Positions 45,842 through 58,105 of a stretch of 64,000 nucleotides of DNA are shown here, in pieces. A program made the translations under genes and the position numbers. The notes under the pieces were generated by a model. The model saw nothing but the letters and a program-made list of their open reading frames with translations. It had not been told where the DNA came from and did no database searches. Where the stretch lies: the NCBI GenBank assembly GCA_963747775.1, contig CAVVGT010000016.1:558001-622000 (forward strand), written 5' to 3'. Numbering within the stretch: position 1 is the first letter of the stretch; each line of letters starts with the position of its first letter. This DNA is from JAGVSZ01 sp963747775 (GTDB lineage: Bacteria > Pseudomonadota > Gammaproteobacteria > Burkholderiales > SG8-39).

Positions 45842-48800
45842 ACCTCTCCGGCCCCTTCATCGCGCGGCCCGTGGCGACCACGCTGCTCGCGATCGGTCTC
45901 ACGCTCGCGGGCGCGGTCGCGTTCACGCAGTTGCCGGTCGCGCCGCTGCCGCAAGTCGACTATCCGACCATTTCGGTGTCGGCAAGCCTGCCGGGGGCGA
46001 GCCCGGAAACGATGGCGTCGACCGTCGCGACGCCGCTCGAGCGGCAGCTCGGACGAATCGCCGGGGTCAACGAGATCACTTCGTCGTCCTCGCTCGGCTC
46101 GACGCGGGTGGTCCTGCAGTTCGACCTCAGCCGCGACATCAGCGAGGCGGCAACCGAGGTGCAGTCCGCGATCAATGCGGCCCGCAGTCAGCTGCCGACG
46201 GGCATGCCGAGCAACCCGACCTACCGCAAGGTCAACCCCGCCGACTCGCCGATCCTGGTGTTGACGCTCACGTCGGACACGCTGACGCAGGGGCAGCTGT
46301 ACGACGCGGCCGACACCGTGCTGGGGCAGAAGCTCTCGCAGGTGAAGGGCGTGGGCCAGGTCAGCGTCGGCGGCAGCGCGCTGCCCGCCGTGCGCGCCGA
46401 GCTGAACCCCAAGGCGCTCGCCGCCTACGGGATCGGTCTCTCGGAGGTGCGCACCGCGCTCGCCAATGCAAACGCCAACCGCCCGAAGGGGCTGGTCGAG
46501 GAAGGCGATCGGCAATGGTGGATCTACGCCAGCGACCAGGCGCGCACGGCGGCCGAGTACCTGCCGCTCGTCGTGAGCTACCGCAACGGCGCCGCCGTCC
46601 GGCTCGCCGACGTGGCCGAGGTGGTCGATTCGGTGCAGGACGTGCGCAACGCCGGCTCCGCGAACGGGCGCCCCGCGGTCCTGCTGATTATCTACCGCGA
46701 GCCGGGCGCCAACATCCTCGAGGTCGTGCAGCGCGTGCGCGACCTGCTGCCCTGGATGCGGGCCTCGATCCCGGCGGCGATCGAGCTCGACGTCTCGATG
46801 GAGCGCACCTCGACGATCCGCGCCTCGCTGGCGGAGGTGCAGAAGACGCTGCTGATCGCGGTGGCGCTGGTGATCCTCGTGGTGTTCGCGTTCCTGCGGC
46901 GGGCCAGCGCGACCCTGATCCCCGCGGTCGCGGTCCCGGTGTCGATCGTCACGACGTTCGGGTTCATGTACCTCGCCGGCTACAGCCTGAACAACCTCTC
47001 GCTCATGGCGCTGATCGTCGCGACCGGGTTCGTGGTCGACGACGCGATCGTCGTGCTCGAGAACGCGACCCGACACGTCGAGGCGGGGATGTCGCCGCTG
47101 GCCGCGGCCATTGCGAGCGCGCGGGAAGTGGGCTTTACCGTGGTGTCGATGAGCCTGTCGCTGGTCGCGGTGTTCATCCCGATCCTGTTCATGGGCGACA
47201 TCGTCGGGCGGTTCTTCCGCGAGTTCGCGCTGACGCTGTCGGTCGCGATACTGGTGTCGCTCGTGGTGTCGCTCACGCTCACGCCGACGATGTGCGCGCG
47301 CTTGCTTGCGCCGCCGCGCGCGGGCGCGCGCGGCCGGCTGTCCGTCGCAGCCGAGCGGATCTTCGGCGCCGTGCAGCGCGGCTACGAGCGGAGTCTCTCC
47401 TGGGCGATCCGGCACTCGCTCGTGATGATCGGCGTCCTGGCCGCGACGATCGGTCTCAACGTCTATCTCTACATCGCGATCCCGAAGGGCTTCTTCCCGC
47501 AGCAGGACACCGGGCGGCTGATTGGCTGGATCCGCACCGACCAGTCGAGCTCGTTCGTGGCGACTCGGGACAAGATGGCGCGCTTCGTCGAGATCGTCCG
47601 CGCCGATCCCGCCGTGGAGCAGGTCACGGCGGCCACCGGCGGCGGGTCGCGCAATTCCGGGACGATGTTTGTCGCGCTTAAGCCGCTCGCCGAGCGGCGC
47701 GTCTCCGCCGGCGCGGTGGTCGCGCGGCTGCGCCCGCGGCTCGCCGCTGTTCCGGCCGCAAGCCTCTTCCTCGTACCAGTGCAGGATGTCCGGATCGGCG
47801 GGCGTCCGGGCACCGGGTCATACCAGTACACGCTCCAGAGCGACGACGTCGAGCTGTTGCGCACCTGGACGGTGCGATTGCAGGCTGCGCTCCAGGATGC
47901 GCCGCAGCTCACCGACGTCAGCACCGACCAGGAGACGCGCGGCCTGCAGACGACCGTGGTGATCGACCGCCCCACCGCCTCGCGGCTCGGCATCACGCCG
48001 GACCTGATCGACACGACCCTCGGCAACGCGTTCGGCCAGTCGATCGTCTCGACCATCTACACCGAGCGCAATCAGTACCGCGTCGTCATGGAAGTGGATC
48101 CGCGGTATGCGGAGAGCCCGGAGGCACTCAAGGACGTCTACATCCGCACGCCATCCGGGCAGCAGGTGCCGCTGTCCGCGGTCGCGCGCTACGAGTTCAC
48201 CAACACGCCGCTCACGGTGGCCCACCAAGGGCAATTCGCCGCCGCGACGATTTCGTTCAGCCTGCCCGAGGGAGTGTCGCTTTCGACGGCGACCGAGGTC
48301 ATCAACGATGCGATGGCGCGCATCGGCATGCCGACCTCGATCTACGGCGGGTTCCAGGGCACTGCGCGGAGCTTCCAGACGACGCTCGCGCGGCAGCCGT
48401 GGCTGATCCTCGCCGCGATCGTCGCAATGTATCTCGTGCTCGGCATTCTCTACGAGAGCTTCGTGCTGCCGATCACGATCCTCTCGACGCTCCCGTCGGC
48501 GGGCGTGGGCGCGCTCCTCGCGCTCCGTGCGTTCGGCGCCGAGTTCAGCGTGATCGCGTTGATCGGGGTGTTCCTCCTGATCGGCCTGGTGAAGAAGAAC
48601 GCGATCATGATGGTCGACTTCGCGATCCAGGCCGAGCGCGACCAGGGCAAGCGGCCCGAGGAGGCAATCCTCCAGGCCTGCAGCCTGCGCTTCCGCCCGA
48701 TCATGATGACCACGATGGCGGCGCTCCTCGGCGCACTGCCGCTGGCGCTCAAGGCCGGCGACGGCGCCGAGCTGCGCCAGCCGCTCGGCATCGCGATCGT

Positions 48801-48936
48801 GGGCGGCCTCATCCTCAGCCAACTGCTGACGCTGTACACGACCCCGGTGGTGTACCTCTACCTCGATCGCTTCCGCCTCTGGTGCAAGCGCCAGCTGCGC
48901 CGGGGCGGCGGCACCTTTGCAGCGGAACCGCAATGA
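45838..48936 (+). CDS. mdtC: RND efflux inner-membrane transporter (MdtC type)
   Basis: Second RND pump subunit, 1032 aa, clearly related to but different from the preceding one. It begins with GTG (MNLSGPFIARPVATTLLAIGL). The proton-relay helix ALIVATGFVVDDAIVVLEN and GVFLLIGLVKKNAIMMVDFAIQAERDQGK in the second half are intact. Two distinct pump genes in tandem are the mark of Mdt-type systems. It overlaps the outer-membrane gene by 4 bp. Confidence 0.93.
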   Translation: MNLSGPFIARPVATTLLAIGLTLAGAVAFTQLPVAPLPQVDYPTISVSASLPGASPETMASTVATPLERQLGRIAGVNEITSSSSLGSTRVVLQFDLSRDISEAATEVQSAINAARSQLPTGMPSNPTYRKVNPADSPILVLTLTSDTLTQGQLYDAADTVLGQKLSQVKGVGQVSVGGSALPAVRAELNPKALAAYGIGLSEVRTALANANANRPKGLVEEGDRQWWIYASDQARTAAEYLPLVVSYRNGAAVRLADVAEVVDSVQDVRNAGSANGRPAVLLIIYREPGANILEVVQRVRDLLPWMRASIPAAIELDVSMERTSTIRASLAEVQKTLLIAVALVILVVFAFLRRASATLIPAVAVPVSIVTTFGFMYLAGYSLNNLSLMALIVATGFVVDDAIVVLENATRHVEAGMSPLAAAIASAREVGFTVVSMSLSLVAVFIPILFMGDIVGRFFREFALTLSVAILVSLVVSLTLTPTMCARLLAPPRAGARGRLSVAAERIFGAVQRGYERSLSWAIRHSLVMIGVLAATIGLNVYLYIAIPKGFFPQQDTGRLIGWIRTDQSSSFVATRDKMARFVEIVRADPAVEQVTAATGGGSRNSGTMFVALKPLAERRVSAGAVVARLRPRLAAVPAASLFLVPVQDVRIGGRPGTGSYQYTLQSDDVELLRTWTVRLQAALQDAPQLTDVSTDQETRGLQTTVVIDRPTASRLGITPDLIDTTLGNAFGQSIVSTIYTERNQYRVVMEVDPRYAESPEALKDVYIRTPSGQQVPLSAVARYEFTNTPLTVAHQGQFAAATISFSLPEGVSLSTATEVINDAMARIGMPTSIYGGFQGTARSFQTTLARQPWLILAAIVAMYLVLGILYESFVLPITILSTLPSAGVGALLALRAFGAEFSVIALIGVFLLIGLVKKNAIMMVDFAIQAERDQGKRPEEAILQACSLRFRPIMMTTMAALLGALPLALKAGDGAELRQPLGIAIVGGLILSQLLTLYTTPVVYLYLDRFRLWCKRQLRRGGGTFAAEPQ

Positions 48937-50375
48937 GCTCGCGCCCTATCGCTCCCCTCCTCGCCGTGATTCTGCTGGCCGGATGCATGGTGGGGCCGGA
49001 CTACGTCCGTCCCCCGGTCGAGGTGCCGGTCGCGTACAAGGAGATGGAGGGCTGGAAGCCGGCAGCGCCGCGCGACGCGCTCGACCGCGGCCGCTGGTGG
49101 GAGATCTTCGGCGATCCCGAGCTCAATGCGCTCGCGCCGCGCGTCGACGTCTCGAATCAGAACATCCGGCTGGCGGAGGCGAACTTTCGCCAGGCGCGCG
49201 CGCTCGCGGAGCAGGCGCGCGCGGGGCTGTTTCCGACGGCGTCCGCGGGTGCGGCCGCGTTCCGTAGCAAATCACCGTCCACCAGCGCCGTCAGCAATTA
49301 CGAAGTCGCTGCCAGCGCCAGCTGGGAGCTCGACCTGTGGGGCCGGGTGCGCCGCGGCATCGAGTCCGGCGAGGCGAACTGGCAGGCGAGCGAGGCAGAC
49401 CTCGAGTCGGTGCGACTGTCCGCGCAGGCGGCGCTGGTTCAGACCTACATCGGGCTGCGCGTCGCCGATGCCCAGCGGCGGCTGCTGGAAGACACGGTCG
49501 CGGCCTACCAGCGCTCGCTGCAGCTGAACACGAACCGTTATGCGGCGGGCGTCGCTGCCAAGGTCGACGTGGTGCAGGCGGAGGTGCAGCTGAAGAGCGC
49601 GCAGGCGCAGCTCGTCGACGTCGGCGTCGACCGCGCGCAGTTCGAGCACGCGATCGCGATCCTCGTCGGCGTGCCCCCCGCCACGCTGTCGATCCCGCCT
49701 GCCACGCAGGTCGTCGCGGTCCTGCCCGCAATTCCGGTCGGCGTGCCCTCGGAGCTCCTCGAGCGGCGCCCGGACGTCGCGACGGCGGAGCGCAGCGTCG
49801 CCGCCGCCAACGCGCAGATCGGCGTCGCGCAGGCGGCGTTCTACCCGACGTTGACGCTGTCGGCGGTGGGCGGCTACCGCAGCGGGAGCTTCGCCGACTG
49901 GCTCTCGGCGCCGAGCTGGTTCTGGTCGCTCGGCGCGAGCGCGGCCCAGATCCTCTTTGACGGCGGCTTGCGGCGCGCCGTCTCCGATCAGGCAATCGCC
50001 GCGTACGACGGCCAGGTCGCGCAGTACCGGCAGACGGTCCTGACCGGGTTCCAGGAGGTCGAGGACAACCTCGCCGCGCTGCGGCTCCTGGAAGAGGAGG
50101 CGCGCTACCTCGACGAGGCGGTTCGCAGCGCGCGGCTGTCCCTGGAGCTGACGACGAACCAGTACCGGGGCGGCATCGTGAGCTATCTCAACGTCATCGT
50201 CGCGCAGACCATCGCCCTCAGCAACGAGCGCACGCTGTTGAACGTACAGGGTCGCCGGTTCCTCGCCAGCGTCCAGCTCGTGCGGGCGGTCGGCGGCGGG
50301 TGGGACGCCCGGTCGCTCGAGGCGATCCGCCTTTCGCAGCGCAAATCAACCGCCGGCAGTTCCTCCACCGATTGA
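48933..50375 (+). CDS. Outer-membrane efflux channel lipoprotein (NodT/OprM family)
   Basis: TolC-like outer-membrane factor, 480 aa. The lipobox LLAGC puts the acyl-cysteine at about residue 18, followed by MVGPDYVRPPVEVPVAYKE, the common opening of NodT-type channels. Two repeats of long helices follow (for example VAASASWELDLWGRVRRGIE and LVQTYIGLRVADAQRR). The start at 48933 overlaps the mdtC stop as ATGA. It completes an inner-to-outer membrane efflux machine with the three genes upstream. Confidence 0.93.
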   Translation: MSSRPIAPLLAVILLAGCMVGPDYVRPPVEVPVAYKEMEGWKPAAPRDALDRGRWWEIFGDPELNALAPRVDVSNQNIRLAEANFRQARALAEQARAGLFPTASAGAAAFRSKSPSTSAVSNYEVAASASWELDLWGRVRRGIESGEANWQASEADLESVRLSAQAALVQTYIGLRVADAQRRLLEDTVAAYQRSLQLNTNRYAAGVAAKVDVVQAEVQLKSAQAQLVDVGVDRAQFEHAIAILVGVPPATLSIPPATQVVAVLPAIPVGVPSELLERRPDVATAERSVAAANAQIGVAQAAFYPTLTLSAVGGYRSGSFADWLSAPSWFWSLGASAAQILFDGGLRRAVSDQAIAAYDGQVAQYRQTVLTGFQEVEDNLAALRLLEEEARYLDEAVRSARLSLELTTNQYRGGIVSYLNVIVAQTIALSNERTLLNVQGRRFLASVQLVRAVGGGWDARSLEAIRLSQRKSTAGSSSTD

Positions 50376-50418
50376 GCGCGGGGCGCGCTCGCGCGTCCCG
50401 CCCCTTCGCGCGCCGGTG

Positions 50419-54111
<3,693 letters not shown>

Positions 54112-54129
54112 GATCGTGCTCAGAGACGG

Positions 54130-54163
54130 AAAAACCCGTTCAGCCTGCGGGCCAAACGGGTTT
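54130..54163 (-). terminator. Intrinsic terminator in the metH leader (attenuator)
   Basis: In the transcript, AAACCCGTT (54163-54155) pairs with AACGGGTTT (54140-54132), a perfect 9-bp stem with a 14-base loop, running into a five-T tract (54134-54130). It lies 19 bases before the metH ATG and after the aptamer, so it can only act as a conditional attenuator. Its loop and part of its right arm (54152-54138) are complementary to aptamer bases 54232-54218. Confidence 0.8.
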
Positions 54164-54250
54164 CCCTCGCTTTAGCCGTATTTGTTTCACCCGGAGCAGG
54201 GACCGCAGCCCGGAGGCGCCCGCAAGCTGAACCGTCAAATCGGCGCCGCG
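54164..54250 (-). promoter_or_regulatory. SAM-II (SAM-alpha) riboswitch aptamer upstream of metH
   Basis: Read on the minus strand, the leader contains the conserved SAM-II landmarks in order. GGCGCC (54247-54242) is followed by GATTTG, a CGG, then GCTTGCGGGCGCC, which closes helix P1 with GGCGCC again. After about 25 extra bases come GAAACAA and GGCTAAAG, matching the AAACAA and GCTAAA blocks of the pseudoknot strand. The extra bases between P1 and the A-rich strand could form an additional hairpin (ends CCGG/CCGG). I know SAM-II from alphaproteobacterial met genes; here it precedes a metH. Recognition is from memory of the consensus, not from a covariance search. Confidence 0.82.
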
Positions 54251-54255
54251 ATCAA

Positions 54256-54284
54256 AGGCTACTTATCCGCTAGGCCCTTGTCAA
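54256..54284 (-). promoter_or_regulatory. Candidate promoter for the metH leader
   Basis: TTGACA (minus strand, 54284-54279) is a perfect -35 box. Seventeen bases later TAGCCT (54261-54256) is a weak -10. Transcription would start near 54249, right at the first helix of the riboswitch, which is what a leader aptamer needs. Confidence 0.5.
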
Positions 54285-54374
54285 CAAACATCTTGTTGCA
54301 GCTGCACAAGGCGGCACAACGACGCGCTGCCGCACGCAAGGCGCTAGAATCGGCCTCCCTTACGAGGCCTGACC

Positions 54375-54770
54375 ATGAAGCACCTTTCCCCGAAGGAAAC
54401 CGCCGAGTTCCTCAAGTCGAACTCGAACGCGCTGTTCATCGACTGCCGGAGCGAAATGGAATACCTCTTTGTCGGGCATCCGGTCGGCGCGCTGCACGTG
54501 CCCTGGAACGATGGCCCCGACTGGGACGTCAACCCGCATTTCGTGGGACAGGTTAAGAAGGTCGCCGGCACCAATCACGCGAACCGTCCGATCGTGCTCA
54601 TCTGTCGCAGCGGCAATCGCTCGGTAGAGGCCGGCGAAGCGCTGCGCAACGCCGGCTTTACGCAGGTCTACAACGTCCTGCACGGCTTCGAGGGCGAGCT
54701 CGATGACAAGCACCACCGCGGCACCATCGCGGGGTGGCGGTTCGAGGGACTGCCGTGGGAGCAAGTCTAG
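54375..54770 (+). CDS. Rhodanese-like sulfurtransferase
   Basis: Single-domain rhodanese of 131 aa. The active-site loop CRSGNRS (cysteine at about residue 76) is intact, with ALFIDCRSEMEYLFVGHPVGALHVPW before it. Such proteins move sulfane sulfur between small acceptors; the partner here is unknown. It is divergent from metH across a gap that holds the riboswitch. A TAGAAT -10-like element lies at 54345-54350 just before it. Confidence 0.93.
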   Translation: MKHLSPKETAEFLKSNSNALFIDCRSEMEYLFVGHPVGALHVPWNDGPDWDVNPHFVGQVKKVAGTNHANRPIVLICRSGNRSVEAGEALRNAGFTQVYNVLHGFEGELDDKHHRGTIAGWRFEGLPWEQV

Positions 54771-54801
54771 TTATGCCGCCGTCTGTGACGACGTCATAAC
54801 T

Positions 54802-54846
54802 GCGCGCGTTGGCGCACCGCTGAAGTGCGCGGTGCTCAACGCGCGC
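54802..54846. repeat. Long two-tier hairpin between rhodanese and MFS genes
   Basis: GCGCGCGTTG (54802-54811) pairs with CAACGCGCGC (54837-54846), and inside it GCACCGC (54814-54820) pairs with GCGGTGC (54829-54835). There is no T-run, so it is not an ordinary intrinsic terminator. A shorter inverted repeat AGTTATG/CATAACT lies just before it (about 54770-54802). It may be an mRNA-stabilising structure or a protein site. Confidence 0.6.
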
Positions 54847-54884
54847 AAGATCCCAGCTCCCCCGACGCGGGAGATTGCCCGTCC

Positions 54885-56180
54885 ATGACGTCATCGCGGT
54901 CGCACGTGTATCCGCCGCTCGCCCTCGCCTGCACCGTTTGGGGCCTGGGCGCGGCTCTCTATCTGATCGGGTTCTTCCAGCGGGTCGCGCCCGCGGTGCT
55001 CACGCGCGAGCTCTCGACCGAGTTCGCACTCACGGCTGCGGCGCTGGGAAATCTCTCGGCGGTCTATTTCTACAGCTACGTCGCGATGCAGATCCCGACC
55101 GGGCTGCTTGCCGACCACTGGGGACCGCGGCGCACGCTCGTGGCGGGCGGCGTTGTCGCCGCGCTCGGCGCCATCCTCTTCGGTCTCGCCGATTCCTATG
55201 CGCTGGTCGTGCTCGGGCGGCTGCTCGTCGGGGGCGCCGTGGGCGTGGCGTTCGTGTCGATGCTCAAACTTTCGACGCACTGGTTCCATTTCTCGCGCTT
55301 CGCGACCGTCACGGGCGTCGCCGTTGCAACCGGCGTAGTCGGCGCCGTTTCCGCCGGCGCGCCGCTGCGATTCGCGGCGGATGCCTTCGGCTGGCGGCAC
55401 GTGATCGTCGCCAGCGGCGCGCTCACCGCGCTGGTCGCGGCCGCGACATGGCTCGTCGTGCGCGATGATCCGCGGAGCCGCGGCTATCGCAGTTACATGC
55501 CTGAGGGCAGGACAGGCGCCGTCGGACACTCGGTGCTGGGCGGCCTCCGCGTGTGTATGCGCTCGCGCAACACCTGGCTCGTGTTCTTCATCAACGGTGG
55601 GGTGGCGGGCGCGCCGCTCACGTTTGCCGGGTTGTGGGGGGTGCCGTTTCTGACGACGCACTACGGCGTGTCCACGGCGACCGCTGCCGGCATAACCTCG
55701 CTCGTGCTGGTCGCGTGGGCACTCGGCGGCCCGGTCCTCGGCGCGCTCTCGGACCGCATGGGCGAACGCCAGCCGATCTACCTCGTTGGCGCGGCGACCG
55801 CGTTCATCGGCTGGATCGTCGTGATCTTTGTCGAGGGGCTGCCGCTCGTGGGACTTGCCGCCGTGCTCGCTGCGATCGGTCTCGCCTCGGCGGCGGTAAT
55901 GGTCGGGTTCGCGTTAGTGAAGGAGACGGTGCCGCCCTCGCTTGCGGGGACGGCCGGCGGCGTCACTAACATGGGCAACATGCTCGGTGGCATGCTGCTG
56001 CAACCGGGGGTCGGTTGGGTGCTCGACCGAATGTGGGGCGGCAATGAGGCGGGCGGCGTGCGGGTGTTCGATCTCGACGCCTACCGCGCCGGCTTCATGC
56101 TGATGCTCGCCTGGACAGGGGCCGCGGTCGCGTTGGTGCTCTTCACGCGTGAAACGCACTGCCGGCAGCTCGTGCGCTGA
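54885..56180 (+). CDS. Major facilitator superfamily transporter
   Basis: MFS permease, 431 aa, with twelve hydrophobic segments. The loop 2-3 signature is GLLADHWGPRRTLVAGG, close to the MFS consensus GxLaDrxGrkx. The second half repeats it as GALSDRMGERQPIYLVG. The start at 54885 gives MTSSRSHVYPPLALACTVWG; the upstream frame runs through the hairpin and is rejected. The substrate is unknown. The gene is convergent with the acyl-CoA ligase. Confidence 0.9.
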   Translation: MTSSRSHVYPPLALACTVWGLGAALYLIGFFQRVAPAVLTRELSTEFALTAAALGNLSAVYFYSYVAMQIPTGLLADHWGPRRTLVAGGVVAALGAILFGLADSYALVVLGRLLVGGAVGVAFVSMLKLSTHWFHFSRFATVTGVAVATGVVGAVSAGAPLRFAADAFGWRHVIVASGALTALVAAATWLVVRDDPRSRGYRSYMPEGRTGAVGHSVLGGLRVCMRSRNTWLVFFINGGVAGAPLTFAGLWGVPFLTTHYGVSTATAAGITSLVLVAWALGGPVLGALSDRMGERQPIYLVGAATAFIGWIVVIFVEGLPLVGLAAVLAAIGLASAAVMVGFALVKETVPPSLAGTAGGVTNMGNMLGGMLLQPGVGWVLDRMWGGNEAGGVRVFDLDAYRAGFMLMLAWTGAAVALVLFTRETHCRQLVR

Positions 56181-56189
56181 CCGGCACGC

Positions 56190-57656
56190 TCATTCGCTCC
56201 CGGGAAACGCTTCGCGCAAGCGGCGGCGCTGCAGCTTGCCGGTCGCGGTTTTCGGCAACTCGTCGACCCAGTGCACCTCGCGTGGCCGCTTGAGCTTCGG
56301 GAGTGCATGGATGCCGTCCTGCAGCGCTCGGCGCGCACCCTCTTCCTGCCCCCTTGCTGCCACCGCGAAGACGGCAATCGACGTCAGGCCGTCGGTGTTT
56401 CGGAAGCCCACTGCGGCCAGCTCCTGAACGTGCGCACCGCACCCGCTGGCGAGCGCCTGCTCCACCTCGAGGATGCTCACCCACTGCCCCGAGATCTTGA
56501 GCATGTCGTCGTCGCGCCCGCACAGCGTCCAGCGCCCGTCGGGCGCGCGCTGGAACAGGTCGCCGGGCGAGAACCAGCCGTCACTGAAAGCGTCGCGGTT
56601 CGCGTCCGGCCGCTGCCAGTAGCCGAGCGCGATCGAGGGGTGGCGCAACCAGAGCCGATGCGGCGCGCCCGATTCGGGCACTGGCTCGGTGGGTCGCATC
56701 TCGACGCGCGGCGAAGGCGTGAGCACGCCGCTCTCGTCGCCGCAGTGGAACAGCAGGAAGATCGTCTCCGACGTGCCGTAGGCGCTCACCGGCTCCACGC
56801 CGGTCGCCTCGCGCCAGCCGCGTCGCACCGCGAGCGGCAGCGCCTCGCCCGCCGAGACGAATCGCCGCACGCCCGCGAGCCGTCGCGCGACGCCGGTCTG
56901 CAGCATCTTCAGGTAGAGCGTCGGCACGCTGAATAGGATCGTGGGCTGGTGCCTCGCTACGACCTCCGCGACGCGTTCGGCGGTCGGCCACTCGTGATCG
57001 AGCACCAGCGTCGCGCCGAGTCGCAGGCCCGCGCACAGGCCGTTGCCGAGCGCGTACGCAAAAAAGAGCTTCGACGACGGGTATAGCTTGTCCCCAGGCG
57101 TCGCGCCGAGGACGGTCGTCGCGCAATCGGTCGCGGCGATCACGGTCCGCTGCGCGTGGATGACCCCCTTGGGCATGCCGGTGGTCCCCGAGGTGTAGAT
57201 CCACAGCGCCATGTCTTCGTCGGCGCGTGCAGTCGGGGGGATCGGTGCGGCGCGGCGCGCGGCTGCGCGAAACTCCGCGTCGACGATCGCCCGCGGCGAT
57301 TTCGCCGCGCCCTGCACAAGGCGCTCGAGCAGCGGCGCGGAATCTGCGGTGCACCAGGCGAAGCGGGCGCCGCTCTCGTGCAGGATCGACGCAAGCTCGC
57401 GCTCGAAGAGGCGCGAGTTGAGCCCGACGGCGACACCCCCCGCCCAGATGGCGCCGAGATAAGCGGTCACCCACTCGATCGAGTCGGGAGCGAAGACCAG
57501 GACCCGGTCACCGGGTGCGAGCCCGAACGCGCGCCAGGCGGCCGCGGCGCGCGCGACCGCGCCGCGCAGCTCGCGGTAGCTGATGCGCGCGTTACCGGCT
57601 TCGATCGCGACGGCTTCGTCGCGCCCGGTGGCAAGCAGGTACTCGGCGGCGTTCAT
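56190..57656 (-). CDS. AMP-dependent acyl-CoA synthetase, possibly benzoate-CoA ligase family
   Basis: Adenylate-forming ligase of about 488 aa: it should activate a carboxylic acid with ATP and join it to CoA. The phosphate-binding loop is IYTSGTTGMPKGVIHAQ and the A5/A8 regions are SAYGTSETIFLLF and DGRWTLCGRDDDMLKISGQWVSILEVE. The C-terminal catalytic lysine is in LPKTATGKLQRRRLRE. The overall pattern is that of benzoate-CoA/aromatic-acid ligases, but the acid is not determinable. The start at 57656 (MNAAEYLLATG) is favoured; an upstream frame to 57782 has low-quality sequence. Confidence 0.85.
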   Translation of the reverse strand: MNAAEYLLATGRDEAVAIEAGNARISYRELRGAVARAAAAWRAFGLAPGDRVLVFAPDSIEWVTAYLGAIWAGGVAVGLNSRLFERELASILHESGARFAWCTADSAPLLERLVQGAAKSPRAIVDAEFRAAARRAAPIPPTARADEDMALWIYTSGTTGMPKGVIHAQRTVIAATDCATTVLGATPGDKLYPSSKLFFAYALGNGLCAGLRLGATLVLDHEWPTAERVAEVVARHQPTILFSVPTLYLKMLQTGVARRLAGVRRFVSAGEALPLAVRRGWREATGVEPVSAYGTSETIFLLFHCGDESGVLTPSPRVEMRPTEPVPESGAPHRLWLRHPSIALGYWQRPDANRDAFSDGWFSPGDLFQRAPDGRWTLCGRDDDMLKISGQWVSILEVEQALASGCGAHVQELAAVGFRNTDGLTSIAVFAVAARGQEEGARRALQDGIHALPKLKRPREVHWVDELPKTATGKLQRRRLREAFPGSE

Positions 57657-57801
57657 GTCGCTGGCGCACCCGAAGATGGCGAAGCAGTCGCCATGCGGTC
57701 CGAGCGGCGAGCGCCTCCCGTAGAAGTGCTCAAGCGCTTGCGCGAACGCGTGATTTTCACCGCAACTCGCCGCCCGCGCCACCCCGGCCTGGTGTGACGC
57801 G

Positions 57802-57827
57802 CAGGGTGCAGCGTTCGCTGCACCCTG
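57802..57827. repeat. Perfect 11-bp hairpin between amtB terminators and the acyl-CoA ligase
   Basis: CAGGGTGCAGC (57802-57812) and GCTGCACCCTG (57817-57827) are a perfect inverted repeat around a four-base loop. No T-run follows on either strand. The rest of the 450-bp gap 57657-58105 shows no gene I can support; besides this hairpin it holds two terminator-like hairpins near its right end. Confidence 0.6.
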
Positions 57828-57994
57828 GGTCGTCCCACCGTCGAATCTTGCGGCCCACGCTAGTTGAAAAGCCGCCCTCCTTCAAGCCGACGCCGGCGCC
57901 GTCTGTCAGATCGTGCCGCGGCGCATGCTTCGATGACCGCACCGGCGCGCCTTTCCCGCTGGAGTCTCCGGCGGCGTGACAAATCGGCGCACAA

Positions 57995-58027
57995 GAGAAA
58001 AGAGCGCCGACCGGTCACGATCGGCGC
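57995..58027 (-). terminator. Second terminator-like hairpin after amtB
   Basis: On the minus strand TCGGCGC/GCGCCGA arms (58021-58027 and 58004-58010) with a ten-base loop run into TCTTTTCTC. It follows the first amtB terminator by 13 bp and may be a back-up. Confidence 0.55.
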
Positions 58028-58030
58028 CCC

Positions 58031-58063
58031 CAAGAAAATGAGGGCGCCGTGGTAGGCGCCCTC
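58031..58063 (-). terminator. Rho-independent terminator after amtB
   Basis: On the minus strand GAGGGCGCC (58063-58055) pairs with GGCGCCCTC (58048-58040), a perfect 9-bp stem with a six-base loop, followed by ATTTTCTTG. It lies 43 bp beyond the amtB stop and should end the torF-glnK-amtB transcript. Confidence 0.8.
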
Positions 58064-58105
58064 GAAGTGAGCCCTGCCGGGCTCAGCCCCTGCTACCCCG
58101 ATGGC

